A DNA stretch of 64,000 bases from CF-162 sp040882565 (GCA_040882565.1 JBBEAZ010000011.1:84424-148423), one strand, 5' to 3'. Positions 15,067 through 24,292 are shown, counted from the first letter of the stretch. Notes: a model not told the origin generated them from the sequence alone. Made by a program: numbers and translations.

Positions 15067-16205
15067 CGATCAAGTCCGAGCCGTTTGTTGTCAATATCGG
15101 GCCGCAGCATCCCAGCACGCACGGCGTGTTTCGTTTGCGGCTGACGCTCGATGGCGAGAAAATCCTCGACGCCGACATGGTGATGGGTTACCTCCACCGC
15201 TCAATGGAGAAGCTGGCGGAGGAGCGGACCTACACGCAAAACATCCCCTTTACGGACCGCACTGACTATCTCGCAGCCATGACCGGCAACCTCGCTTACG
15301 TGCAGGCAGTCGAAAAGTTGATGGAGATCGACGTGCCGGAGCGGGCGAAGTTCCTGCGGACGATCATGGCGGAGCTTCAGCGCATCGCCAGCCATGCCAT
15401 GGCTATCGGCATTTTCGCGAACGACTGCGGGGCCTGGCAGACCCCGGTCATGCACATGTTCCGCGACCGTGAGAAGATCCTCGACCTTTTCGAGATGGCA
15501 TGTGGTGCGCGACTGACGCTGAACTACATGCGCATCGGCGGCGTGTCCAAGGACATACCGCCGGAGTGGATGCCGATGGCCAAGAAGCTGCTGAAGGAGC
15601 TGCCGAAACGCTTCGCCGAATACGAAGACCTGTTGCTGAGCAACGAGATCATCGTGGCCCGCTCGCGTGGCATTGGTGTCCTCACTCCCGAGCAGGCGAT
15701 GGCTTACTCGGTCAGCGGGCCGATGCTGCGGGCGAGCGGCGTGGCCTGGGACATCCGCAAGGCCGATCCGTACGCCGCGTACGACAAACTCGACTTCAAG
15801 ATCGCTGTCGGAACCAACGGCGATGTGTTCGACCGCTTCGTCGTGCGACTCGCGGAGTTGCGTCAGAGCCTGTACATGCTTGAGCAGGCGCTGGACCTGA
15901 TGCCATCCGGGCCGGTGCACGAGCGGGTCGGCACGTCGACGGTGCAGCCGTGGGGACAGGCGGTCGCGCCTCTCGCGTTCCGGCCACCGGTCGGGGAGGC
16001 GTATGCGCGCATCGAGTCGCCGCGGGGCGAACTCGGCTACTACATCGTTAGTGACGGTGGGCCCGCGCCGTTCCGATTTCACATCCGCTCACCCTCGTTT
16101 ATCAACCTGACGCCGCTGAAGCTGATGTCCGTAGGCGCAACGGTCGCGGACGCGATCGTCATCCTCGGCAGTGTGGACATCGTTGTCGGCGAGGTAGACC
16201 GCTAG
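15063..16205 (+). CDS. nuoD: NADH-quinone oxidoreductase subunit D
   Basis: 380 aa from the ATG at 15063 (ATGA overlap with nuoC); a longer frame to 14940 lies within nuoC. The N-terminus has NIGPQHPSTHGVFRLRLTLD, whose His-Pro-Ser-Thr-His loop forms the quinone-binding site, followed by MGYLHRSMEKLAEERTY and the C-terminal PSFINLTPLKLM. NuoD is the [NiFe]-hydrogenase-like 49-kDa subunit that makes most of the quinone cavity with NuoB. All key quinone-site residues visible here appear intact. Confidence 0.96.
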   Translation: MTIKSEPFVVNIGPQHPSTHGVFRLRLTLDGEKILDADMVMGYLHRSMEKLAEERTYTQNIPFTDRTDYLAAMTGNLAYVQAVEKLMEIDVPERAKFLRTIMAELQRIASHAMAIGIFANDCGAWQTPVMHMFRDREKILDLFEMACGARLTLNYMRIGGVSKDIPPEWMPMAKKLLKELPKRFAEYEDLLLSNEIIVARSRGIGVLTPEQAMAYSVSGPMLRASGVAWDIRKADPYAAYDKLDFKIAVGTNGDVFDRFVVRLAELRQSLYMLEQALDLMPSGPVHERVGTSTVQPWGQAVAPLAFRPPVGEAYARIESPRGELGYYIVSDGGPAPFRFHIRSPSFINLTPLKLMSVGATVADAIVILGSVDIVVGEVDR

Positions 16206-17450
16206 ATGGTCCTGCTGAAGGGCGAGTGGTACGACTTCCGGGATCTGACCAACCCAGTGCGCGAGCTGCTGGACGGTCTCGGCCTGCCGGGTGATGTCGA
16301 CTATGTGATATGGAGTATCCTCGGCGCGGTCGGCATTCTGCTGTGGCTGATCCTGAGTGTCCTCGCGTTCATCTGGATCGAGCGGCGCGTCGTCGCGTTG
16401 ATGCAGAACCGCATCGGCCCCAACCGGGTTGGCCCGGCCGGCCTGCTGCAGCCGGTCGCCGACGCGATCAAGCTGCTGCTCAAGGAAGCGATCACGCCGC
16501 GGGCTACTGACAAGCTGATCTTCTGGCTGGGCCCGATCTTGATCTTCATCCCGACGATCGTCGTCTTCGCTGTGATCCCGTTCGGTGAGAGCATGGCGCT
16601 GGCTGACCTGAACGTGGGCGTGCTCTTTCTAATCGCGGCCGCCGGCATCAATACGCCTGCTGTGTTCATGGCTGGCTGGGCATCGAACAACAAGTACGCG
16701 CTACTGGGCGCGATGCGGACGATCGCGATGCTGATCAGCTACGAGATCGTGCAGGTGCTGGCGCTGCTGGGGGCGGTGATCTTCGTCGGCAGCATGCGGT
16801 TGCAGGACGTCGTCGGCTGGCAGGACGAGTTCAACACCTGGCTGCTGTTTGTGCAGCCGCTCGGCTTCGTTGCATACATCATCGCGGGCGCGGTCGAGAT
16901 CAACCGTTCACCGATGGACATCAGCGAGGCCGAGTCGGAGCTGGCGGCGGGTTATCACACCGAATACAGTGGCATCAAATTCGGCTTCTTCTACCAGGCG
17001 GAGTACCTCGCGGGGTTCGCGGTGGCGGCGGCTGCCACGACGATCTTCCTTGGTGGATGGACCCTCTGGGGGCTGGAGGAGTGGATCCCGGGGTGGATCA
17101 TCTTCCTGGGCAAGCTGTACGTCACGTTCTTTGTCTACATCTGGTCCCGAGGCACGTTGCCACGCCTGCGCATCGACCAACTGATGAACTTCGCCTGGAA
17201 GTTCATGCTGCCGCTGATGATCGTGAATGTTCTCGTGGTTGGCACGGAAGTGCTGATCTGGGATGAGACGGAGGCATCGCGCAACGTGGCGCTGCCGGCG
17301 ATTGCCGCGATCAACGCTGCGCTGGCGGTGTTCCTGATCGTCGGGTGGGCGCGATTCCTGGGGCACGGAACGGGTACGCAGGCGGGCCGACGGGCCACTC
17401 TCACGGATGAGGTTGGCAGGATCTACTACGGCGCAGAGGCTTCGTCCTGA
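16206..17450 (+). CDS. nuoH: NADH-quinone oxidoreductase subunit H
   Basis: 414 aa starting immediately after the nuoD stop. About eight or nine membrane helices are visible. The NuoH signature FIWIERRVVALMQNRIGPNR, with GPAGLLQPVADAIKLLLKE following, forms the roof of the quinone channel, and EINRSPMDISEAESELAAGY is the conserved acidic loop of the E-channel. This subunit (ND1 homologue) links the quinone site to the proton pumps. The stop shares a base with the nuoJ start (TGATG). nuoI, normally next, is absent. Confidence 0.96.
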   Translation: MVLLKGEWYDFRDLTNPVRELLDGLGLPGDVDYVIWSILGAVGILLWLILSVLAFIWIERRVVALMQNRIGPNRVGPAGLLQPVADAIKLLLKEAITPRATDKLIFWLGPILIFIPTIVVFAVIPFGESMALADLNVGVLFLIAAAGINTPAVFMAGWASNNKYALLGAMRTIAMLISYEIVQVLALLGAVIFVGSMRLQDVVGWQDEFNTWLLFVQPLGFVAYIIAGAVEINRSPMDISEAESELAAGYHTEYSGIKFGFFYQAEYLAGFAVAAAATTIFLGGWTLWGLEEWIPGWIIFLGKLYVTFFVYIWSRGTLPRLRIDQLMNFAWKFMLPLMIVNVLVVGTEVLIWDETEASRNVALPAIAAINAALAVFLIVGWARFLGHGTGTQAGRRATLTDEVGRIYYGAEASS

Positions 17451-17959
17451 TGGAGGATACCGGCACAGTAATCGCCTTCTGGTTGCTGGCGGCGATGACG
17501 CTTGGCTCTGCGATCGGCGTTGCTGCTGTGCGGAACTTGATCCACGCGGTCGGGATGCTGATCATGACGTTCGCTGGGCTGGCAGGGCTCTACATAACGC
17601 TCTCGGCGGATTTCATCGCTGTCGTGCAGGTGCTCATTTACATCGGCGCAATCGCGATCCTGATTATCTTTGCTATCGTCCTGACGCCGCAGGCGGGGCG
17701 ACACAACCAGGAAGGCTTCATGCGTTTCCCGGCACTCGGCCTCGGCGGCCTCATTGCGGCGACGATGATCTATGCGGCGCTTGACACGGACTGGGCGACA
17801 TCCGACCGACCGGGCTTCGAGGGGACCGCGACGGTGATTGGGGACGCTCTCCTCGACAGGTACGCGCTGCCGTTTGAGATCGCCTCGGTGCTGTTGTTGG
17901 CTGCCGTGATCGGCGCAATCGTGCTGGTGCGGCCGGAAGGCATGGAGGAGGACGAGTAG
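17450..17959 (+). CDS. nuoJ: NADH-quinone oxidoreductase subunit J
   Basis: 169 aa, ATG sharing its A with the nuoH stop. Five predicted membrane helices, with the ND6-type pattern NLIHAVGMLIMTFAGLAGLY, then DFIAVVQVLIYIGAIAILIIFAIVL, the pi-bulge helix region of NuoJ that takes part in coupling. The C-terminus has a further helix ending in VRPEGMEEDE. Directly overlaps nuoK (TAGTG). Confidence 0.94.
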   Translation: MEDTGTVIAFWLLAAMTLGSAIGVAAVRNLIHAVGMLIMTFAGLAGLYITLSADFIAVVQVLIYIGAIAILIIFAIVLTPQAGRHNQEGFMRFPALGLGGLIAATMIYAALDTDWATSDRPGFEGTATVIGDALLDRYALPFEIASVLLLAAVIGAIVLVRPEGMEEDE

Positions 17960-18276
17960 TGGGCTCGGTCGATCTCGAGCACTACCTGATCCTGGGCGCG
18001 CTGCTGTTTGGCATCGGCCTGTACCTGACGCTGGCGAAGAAGAACTTCATCGGTGTTTTGATGGGCATCGAGATCATGTTCAATGCCGTCAACCTGACGT
18101 TCATTTCGTTCTCGCGCTTCGCCGAATCGGACAGCCCTCTGGCCGGCCATGTTTTTGTGGTTTTCGTGATCACCGTGGCGGCTGCGGAAGCGGCGGTTGC
18201 GCTGGCGTTGGCGGTGCTTGTCTACCGCGTCCGCGACACGGTTGACGTCGACAGGATCGACTTGCTGAAGTGGTGA
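17959..18276 (+). CDS. nuoK: NADH-quinone oxidoreductase subunit K
   Basis: 105 aa, GTG start overlapping the nuoJ stop. Three membrane helices. The two conserved membrane glutamates of NuoK are present, one in FIGVLMGIEIMFNAVNL and one in TVAAAEAAVALALAV; they belong to the chain of charged residues that carries protons in the membrane arm. The length is normal for NuoK/ND4L. Confidence 0.95.
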   Translation: MGSVDLEHYLILGALLFGIGLYLTLAKKNFIGVLMGIEIMFNAVNLTFISFSRFAESDSPLAGHVFVVFVITVAAAEAAVALALAVLVYRVRDTVDVDRIDLLKW

Positions 18277-18279
18277 CGT

Positions 18280-18477
18280 ATGTGGGCTAAATTCATGGAA
18301 ACGCAGAACGCGTACTCGGCGCAGATCTGGAAAGAGTTGCTGAACCAGTGCGCGGTCTCTGTCCAGGTCGTGCCGCGCTCCGGAATGCGCGGGGGCAGTT
18401 CTCAGTTCGAGCCGCATGATATTTACGTGCCGTGGGGCAAGCTTCACGTCGCCGAAGAGATCCTGAGGAAGAGCTGA
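18280..18477 (+). CDS. Small soluble protein of unknown function inside the nuo operon
   Basis: 65 aa, ATG three bases after the nuoK stop. There is no membrane segment. The order is helix (SAQIWKELLNQCAV), strand (SVQVVPRSG), a Gly-rich loop, strand (HDIYVPWGK) and helix (AEEILRK), a pattern reminiscent of small GlnB-like DUF2007 proteins, though the resemblance is weak. Its position between nuoK and nuoL, in a run of genes with overlapping or nearly touching ends, implies co-expression with complex I; it may be an assembly or regulatory factor, which is inference. Confidence 0.65.
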   Translation: MWAKFMETQNAYSAQIWKELLNQCAVSVQVVPRSGMRGGSSQFEPHDIYVPWGKLHVAEEILRKS

Positions 18478-18487
18478 TGTCCCGGGT

Positions 18488-20461
18488 GTGTTCGTGCTAG
18501 ACCCGATCAAGGAAGGCGCGGTATGGGCGATCATGTTCCTGCCGCTGAGCGCCTTCGGCATCATCACGCTTGTGTCCTTCCTCGGCCTGACCCGCGACCG
18601 AACGTGGAAGCCGGCATACAGCGGCTACTTGACGATCGCGGCGATCCTTGGCTCGTTCCTGCTGTCTCTGTGGACGCTTGACACGACCGCAGACGCTGAC
18701 GGCGCGAGGGTTGGGTTTGAGGCCCACGAATGGCTGACGGTCGGCGGGTTGCAGGTCAACATTGGCATCACGCTGGACGGTCTGACCGCGGTCATGCTGG
18801 TCGTCGTCACGGGTGTTTCGCTGTTAGTGCAGGTGTATTCGCAGGAGTACATGCGCGGCGACGAGGGATACAACCGCTACTACGCATTCATGTGCTTGTT
18901 CACGACCTCGATGCTGGGCCTTGTGCTGGCTTCGAGTGTCATTCAGTTGTTCGTTTTCTGGGAGCTGGTTGGGCTGTGCTCGTACCTGCTGATCGGCTTC
19001 TGGTTCCAGAAGGACTCCGCGCGAAAGGCCGCGACGAAGGCGTTCATGGTGACGCGTGTCGGCGACCTTGGCTTCGTGATCGCGCTCCTAATTGTTTTCA
19101 CAGAAACCGGTACGCTCGATATCGGCGAGATTCACGAGGCGGCGATCGCGGGTGCTATCGGTTCAACGGCGTTGACGTTCTTCGCGCTCGGGCTGTTTGC
19201 GGGCGCGGCGGGCAAGTCGGCGCAGTTCCCGCTGCACGTCTGGCTTCCGGACGCGATGGAAGGCCCCACGCCGGTGTCGGCGTTGATCCATGCGGCGACG
19301 ATGGTGGCCGCCGGGGTTTATCTGGTCGCGCGATTCTTCCCGGTGTTCGCGGAGTCTGAGGACGCTCTTCTGACGGTCGCTGTGATCGGCTCGGTCACGA
19401 CGATCATCGCGGCGCTGCTCGGGATCGTCGCGACCGATATCAAGCGGGTGATGGCGTACTCCACGATCAGCCAGCTCGGCTACATGATGATGGGACTCGG
19501 CGTGGGCGGGATGGTCGCCGCGATCTTTCACCTGTTCACGCATGCGTTCTTCAAGGCGCTGCTGTTCCTCGGCGCCGGTTCGGTCAACCACGCGACCGGT
19601 ACTTTCGACATGCGCTCGATGGGTGGCCTGCGCAAGTACATGCCGATCACCTATGCGACGGTTGTTGTCGCGAGCCTGTCCCTGGTCGGCGTCTTCCCGT
19701 TCGCAGGGTTCTGGTCAAAGGATGAGATCCTTGCGGACGCCTGGGAGGACAAACCGTGGGTTTTCTTCATTGCTCTTAGCGGCGTGTTCCTGACGGCACT
19801 GTACGTGGGGCGAATGATTATCCTGACCTTCGAGGGTGAGTACCGAGGGGGCGTGGCGGCGGAGGACGAAGAGCAGAAGGGCGACGCGCACGCGGGTGGG
19901 CACCACGGAGACCCACACGAGTCGCCACCGCTGATGACGTACCCGCTCCTGATTCTGGCCGTGATGGCAGTGTTTGCCGGCTTCTTGAACGCACCGGGAG
20001 TCGACTGGCTTGGCGACATTATCGAAGGCTGGCTGCCGCACGAAACGGAGGAGTTGGCGACGCATTCTGACTTCAAGCTGTGGATCGCGGCGACGTCGGT
20101 TGCGACGGGGCTTGCCGGGCTGTGGACGGCGTGGGCGATCTACCAGGCACGCTGGCTGGACCCGGCGCGCATCCGCTCGCTGCTGGAGCCGCTGCCGGAG
20201 GTGCTGGAGAACCGCTACTACCTCGACGCTCTCTACCAGGATGTCTTCGTCAAGGGCGTCGTGTTCGGCACGGCTCGCTGGGGTATTGACCTCTGGGACC
20301 GTTACGTGATTGACGGCGCGGTGAATGGGGTCGCGACGGTGACCAACTGGAGCGCCTCGCAGTTGCGGCTGGCGCAGGCCGGGCAGGCGCAGCTCTACGG
20401 TGGCGTGATGTTCCTCGGCACGATAGCTGCGGTGGTCGGCGTACTGGTGGTGAACCCGTGA
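18488..20461 (+). CDS. nuoL: NADH-quinone oxidoreductase subunit L
   Basis: 657 aa, GTG start at 18488; the ATG at 18478 runs into a stop after seven codons. It is an antiporter-like subunit with about 15 membrane helices. Key motifs: FWELVGLCSYLLIGFW (conserved glutamate), GKSAQFPLHVWLPDAMEGPTP (HVWLPDAMEGPTPVSALIHAATM region with the pumping lysine upstream) and the discontinuous helix KRVMAYSTISQLGYMM. The C-terminal third contains the His-rich loop HAGGHHGDPH and the lateral-helix region. The first conserved pump subunit in the operon. Confidence 0.96.
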   Translation: MFVLDPIKEGAVWAIMFLPLSAFGIITLVSFLGLTRDRTWKPAYSGYLTIAAILGSFLLSLWTLDTTADADGARVGFEAHEWLTVGGLQVNIGITLDGLTAVMLVVVTGVSLLVQVYSQEYMRGDEGYNRYYAFMCLFTTSMLGLVLASSVIQLFVFWELVGLCSYLLIGFWFQKDSARKAATKAFMVTRVGDLGFVIALLIVFTETGTLDIGEIHEAAIAGAIGSTALTFFALGLFAGAAGKSAQFPLHVWLPDAMEGPTPVSALIHAATMVAAGVYLVARFFPVFAESEDALLTVAVIGSVTTIIAALLGIVATDIKRVMAYSTISQLGYMMMGLGVGGMVAAIFHLFTHAFFKALLFLGAGSVNHATGTFDMRSMGGLRKYMPITYATVVVASLSLVGVFPFAGFWSKDEILADAWEDKPWVFFIALSGVFLTALYVGRMIILTFEGEYRGGVAAEDEEQKGDAHAGGHHGDPHESPPLMTYPLLILAVMAVFAGFLNAPGVDWLGDIIEGWLPHETEELATHSDFKLWIAATSVATGLAGLWTAWAIYQARWLDPARIRSLLEPLPEVLENRYYLDALYQDVFVKGVVFGTARWGIDLWDRYVIDGAVNGVATVTNWSASQLRLAQAGQAQLYGGVMFLGTIAAVVGVLVVNP

Positions 20462-20471
20462 GGCCGGCGCG

Positions 20472-21935
20472 ATGCTGACGTTCGCGATCTTCTTCCCGCT
20501 GGTCGGCGCCGCGATCATCGCGACGCTGCCGAAGAACCAGGAGCAAAACGCCAAATACATCGCGGCGCTGACCGGGGCGATTGTCCTCGGCGTTGTCACC
20601 TACCTCTTCATCGACTTCGACCGTGACGGCGGCTACCAGTTCGTCGACAGCACCACGTGGATCGACTCGGCATTCTCCGACTTTGAGTTGAACTACGCGG
20701 TTGGCGTTGACGGCCTGTCGTTGCCGCTGGTGATGCTGACGGCGTTCCTGGGGCTGATCTCAACGCTGATCTCGTGGCAGATCGAGCTGCGGCCGAAGGA
20801 GTACTTCATCTGGCTCCTTGTGCTCGAGACAAGCCTGCTGGGTGTGTTCAGCTCGTTGGATTTCGTGCTCTTCTTCCTCTTCTGGGAGGTGGAGCTGATC
20901 CCGATGTACTTCCTGATTGCGATCTGGGGCAGCGGCAACCGCATCTACTCGGCGTGGAAGTACGTCCTGTACACGTTCTTCGGGTCCGCGTTCATGATCG
21001 TCGGCATCCTCACGCTTGGCTTCACGGCCGGGACGTTCGACATTCGTGAGTTGGCGGAGATTGGGCCGATCGAGGGCGCAATCATCCCGGCCTGGCTGAT
21101 GTTCGGGTTGATCATCATCGCCTTCCTGATCAAGCTGCCGATTGTTCCCTTCCATACGTGGTTGCCCGACGCCCATACGGACGCGCCGACGGCGGTCAGC
21201 GTGATGCTGGCTGGTGTCCTGCTGAAGATGGGGGGCTACGGCATCCTGCGGATGGCGTTCAACATCATGCCGGAGCAGGCGCACGACGCAAACCTCGTGC
21301 TCGCGATCATCGCTGCGGTCAGCATCCTGTACGGCGCGATGATGACCCTTATACAGACTGACTTGAAGCGGCTGATCGCGTATTCGTCGGTCAGCCATAT
21401 GGGGTATGTGCTTCTCGGCGCGTCGTCCATCGGCCTCGTGGGCCTCACGGGCGCGGCGACTCAGATGGTCACGCACGGGCTAATCACGGGCATGTTGTTT
21501 ACGCTCGTTGGCATGGTGTACGACCGCGCGCATACGCGTGACATCGGCGAACTGCGCGGACTGGCGACGCGGATGCCGTTCATAACGGCGATGATGCTTG
21601 TCGCCGGGCTGGCGTCGCTCGGCTTGCCGGCGCTGGGCGGGTTCGTCGCTGAGGTAACGATCTTCCTTGGGACATTCGGCCAACACGAGTCGCTGACCAT
21701 CGCCGGCGTGATCGGCGTCGCTTTCGCCGCCGGCTACATACTCTGGACGATCCAGCGCGTATTCTGGGGCGAACCGGACCCGAAGTGGGCTGAGCTGACG
21801 GACGCGACGGCCTGGTGGGAACGCGGGCCCTTGATTGCGATGACGGCGGCGATCATCGCTATCGGCGTCTACCCGGCATGGGTGATGGATTTGCTGGAGA
21901 ACGGCGTCGCGCCGATCGCGGAGCGTGTGGCCTGA
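20472..21935 (+). CDS. nuoM: NADH-quinone oxidoreductase subunit M
   Basis: 487 aa, ATG 10 bases after nuoL. An antiporter-like ND4 homologue with about 14 helices: FFLFWEVELIPMYFLIAIWG contains the essential membrane glutamate, IKLPIVPFHTWLPDAHTDAP the conserved loop, and TDLKRLIAYSSVSHMGYV the pumping-lysine helix. The stop overlaps the nuoN start (TGATG). The length is normal. Confidence 0.96.
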   Translation: MLTFAIFFPLVGAAIIATLPKNQEQNAKYIAALTGAIVLGVVTYLFIDFDRDGGYQFVDSTTWIDSAFSDFELNYAVGVDGLSLPLVMLTAFLGLISTLISWQIELRPKEYFIWLLVLETSLLGVFSSLDFVLFFLFWEVELIPMYFLIAIWGSGNRIYSAWKYVLYTFFGSAFMIVGILTLGFTAGTFDIRELAEIGPIEGAIIPAWLMFGLIIIAFLIKLPIVPFHTWLPDAHTDAPTAVSVMLAGVLLKMGGYGILRMAFNIMPEQAHDANLVLAIIAAVSILYGAMMTLIQTDLKRLIAYSSVSHMGYVLLGASSIGLVGLTGAATQMVTHGLITGMLFTLVGMVYDRAHTRDIGELRGLATRMPFITAMMLVAGLASLGLPALGGFVAEVTIFLGTFGQHESLTIAGVIGVAFAAGYILWTIQRVFWGEPDPKWAELTDATAWWERGPLIAMTAAIIAIGVYPAWVMDLLENGVAPIAERVA

Positions 21936-23410
21936 TGGACGACCTGAGCCGGTTTGGGCCGCAGCTCGCCCTTCTGATTGCCGCCGGGATCATCGTCGTG
22001 GTCGACACCATGCTGCCATTCTTCGGGCGCTCGGCTTACCTGAAGCGCCGGACGCTGATGTCCGGCCTGGCGCTGCTTGGGGTCGCTGGTTCCATCGCGT
22101 GGTCCCTCGGGCTGATTGCTGCAGATGAGCGGGGGCCAGCCTTCGACGGCATGATCGCCGTGGACGACTTTACGCTATTCTTCAACTTCCTGTTTGCAGG
22201 CGTCGCCGGGATCGTCATCCTCGGTTCGTTCGACTTTCTGGAGCGCAACCGCTACCAGGGCGAGTACCTGGCCCTGGTCCTCGCCTCGACGGCAGGGCTC
22301 AGCCTGATGGCCGCGGGGACAGACTTGATCACGATCTTCATCGCGCTTGAACTGCAGGCGATCGCGCTGTTCGCTCTTGTCGGCATCAGCAAGACGCAGG
22401 CGTCGAGTGAAGCGGCGCTCAAGTTTTTGCTGCTGAGCGCGATCAGCACCGCGATCACGCTCTATGGGATGGCCTACCTCTTCGGGCTCTCAGGTGAGAC
22501 AAGCCTCGAGGGGATAGCGCGGTTTGTGGCTACTGCAGATGAAGGGAGCCGTTCTGGGCTGGTCCTCGCCGCCGTCTTCCTGACAGCAGGTCTCGGGTTC
22601 AAGATGGCGGTTGTCCCGTTCCAGATGTGGGTGCCGGACGTCTACCAGGGGGCGCCGACACCGATCACTGCGTACCTGTCGGTGGCGAGCAAGGCGGCTG
22701 GATTCGCCGTGGTGATGCGCATTTTCCTGGTCGCGCTGGGCGAGGGGATCGTCACGGACGATTGGGCAATCCTCTTCGCGGCGATCGCGGCTGTTTCGAT
22801 GACGGTGGGCAACGTGATGGCCCTCGTGCAGACCGACATCAAGCGGATGCTCGGCTACAGCTCTATTGCGCAGGCGGGGACGTTCCTGATCGGGCTCGCG
22901 GCTGTGGCAGCGCAGGACCCGCAATTGTTGCTCGGCACGAGCTCCGTTGTGTTCTTCCTCGGCACGTACGCCTTCACGAACCTCGGCGCGTTCATGGCGG
23001 TGATCGCGATCTCGAACAAGATTGGCTCCGACAGGATCGAGGACTACGCCGGCGTCGCGAAACGGTCGCCGGCGCTGGCGCTGGGTCTCGCGGCGTGCCT
23101 CATATCGCTCACCGGGATCCCGCCGACGGCTGGGTTCATCGCCAAGGTCTACGTCTTCAACTCGGCGGTGCAGGCGGATTTGGTGTGGCTGGCGATCATC
23201 GGTGTGCTCAACAGCGTGATCTCGGCCTACTACTACCTGCGAGTGGTGCTCAACATGTTCACTCGTGAACCGGACACGGAGGAGTCTTTCCTTCCCAGCC
23301 CATCGCTCGGGCTCACGCTCGCGGCCTCGGTTGTCGGGTTGTTCGTGATCGGCGTTTATCCGTCGCCGTTGATCGAGGCGTCTGAGTCGGCCGCCCGCAT
23401 CTTCGGCTAA
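21935..23410 (+). CDS. nuoN: NADH-quinone oxidoreductase subunit N
   Basis: 491 aa from the ATG at 21935, which shares a base with the nuoM stop; the open frame upstream is inside nuoM. ND2 homologue with about 14 helices; LITIFIALELQAIALFALVG carries the conserved glutamate, FKMAVVPFQMWVPDVYQGAP the loop motif and TDIKRMLGYSSIAQAGTFL the lysine helix. The last gene of the operon. No clear Rho-independent terminator follows; 11 bases later a degraded methyltransferase frame begins. Confidence 0.96.
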   Translation: MDDLSRFGPQLALLIAAGIIVVVDTMLPFFGRSAYLKRRTLMSGLALLGVAGSIAWSLGLIAADERGPAFDGMIAVDDFTLFFNFLFAGVAGIVILGSFDFLERNRYQGEYLALVLASTAGLSLMAAGTDLITIFIALELQAIALFALVGISKTQASSEAALKFLLLSAISTAITLYGMAYLFGLSGETSLEGIARFVATADEGSRSGLVLAAVFLTAGLGFKMAVVPFQMWVPDVYQGAPTPITAYLSVASKAAGFAVVMRIFLVALGEGIVTDDWAILFAAIAAVSMTVGNVMALVQTDIKRMLGYSSIAQAGTFLIGLAAVAAQDPQLLLGTSSVVFFLGTYAFTNLGAFMAVIAISNKIGSDRIEDYAGVAKRSPALALGLAACLISLTGIPPTAGFIAKVYVFNSAVQADLVWLAIIGVLNSVISAYYYLRVVLNMFTREPDTEESFLPSPSLGLTLAASVVGLFVIGVYPSPLIEASESAARIFG

Positions 23411-23421
23411 CCCAGGTCCAC

Positions 23422-23817
23422 GTGGTAAAATCTCCCCGGACAACGAAACGGAGAAGTATTGACGGCGAGGCACTGGCCGATGCCGAACGCCACTGCCGCG
23501 AGCGAGGTGTCAAGGTGGAATTCGTCCTGGGCGACGTTCGCTCGCTGCCCTTTGCGGAGGGCGAGTTCGATTTCGTGATCGACTTTGGGACTTGGTATCA
23601 CATCTCGCGCCCGCAGGAGGCGATCGAGGAGATCAGCCGAGTCCTGGAGCCGGGTGGTGTCTTCTGCTACGAGACGCGTGCGAGCCAGCTCCTCTCGCAC
23701 CCCATGCGGCTCATTCGGCAAGTCGCTGCCCTGGCGCGCGATTGCCAGCCTGAAGCGCATCAAGCGACGGTTCTTGTGGGCCAGCCGCGTCAAGCTCACC
23801 CCGGCCTGATACGCTGA
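23422..23817 (+). pseudogene. Degraded class I SAM methyltransferase (5' truncated, frameshifted near 3' end)
   Basis: The frame encodes the second half of a Methyltransf_11 domain: DGEALADAERHCRERGVKVEF, then GDVRSLPFAEGEFDFVID and EISRVLEPGGVFCYETR. The N-terminal part with the glycine-rich SAM motif is missing; the gene remnant begins 11 bases after nuoN. Around base 23715 the sequence changes frame: in the +1 frame the protein continues as SFGKSLPWRAIASLKRIKRR and ends at 23809, which fits the HPMR-SFGKSLPW join seen in such methyltransferases far better than the tail of the open frame. The product cannot be an active methyltransferase. Confidence 0.7.
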
Positions 23818-23821
23818 CAGT

Positions 23822-24292
23822 GTGCCGACCCACGACATTCTGGTGTCTATCGACCCGGCGTTCGGCCGCCGGATCCAGGCAGACTGGCTGACTGGGATCG
23901 CGCGCATAGCCCTTGAGCATGAGGGTGTCGGCGATTGTCAGTTGAGCGTGGCGGTCACGGACGACGCGCAGGTGCGGGCGCTGAACCGGGAGTACGCGGA
24001 CGATGACCACGCGACGGATGTGCTTTCGTTTTCCCAGGAAGAGGGGGAGGAGTTTGTCGCACCGCCGGGCGGGCCCCCGCGCCTTGGCGACGTAATCATC
24101 TCATTTGAGACGGCGGAACGGCAGGCGAAGGGGGCTGGACGAGATGTCGAGGCTGAGCTGGCGCACCTGCTCGCTCACGGCATCATGCATCTGCTCGGAT
24201 ATGATCACGCTGAGCCGGGCGAAGAGCACGAGATGCGCGCGCGGGAGCGCGCGGTGCTGGCGCTGGCGGGGATCGTCGAACGCGCTCACTGA
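23822..24292 (+). CDS. ybeY: Endoribonuclease YbeY (rRNA maturation)
   Basis: 156 aa, GTG start at 23822. The zinc site HGIMHLLGYDH at about residues 119-129 is the UPF0054/YbeY signature (three histidines). The N-terminal half has LSVAVTDDAQVRALNREYADDDHATDVLSF, another strongly conserved block. YbeY is a metal-dependent single-strand RNase needed for 16S rRNA 3'-end processing and ribosome quality control. Its length and motifs are complete. The gene stands between the methyltransferase remnant and dnaX. Confidence 0.94.
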   Translation: MPTHDILVSIDPAFGRRIQADWLTGIARIALEHEGVGDCQLSVAVTDDAQVRALNREYADDDHATDVLSFSQEEGEEFVAPPGGPPRLGDVIISFETAERQAKGAGRDVEAELAHLLAHGIMHLLGYDHAEPGEEHEMRARERAVLALAGIVERAH

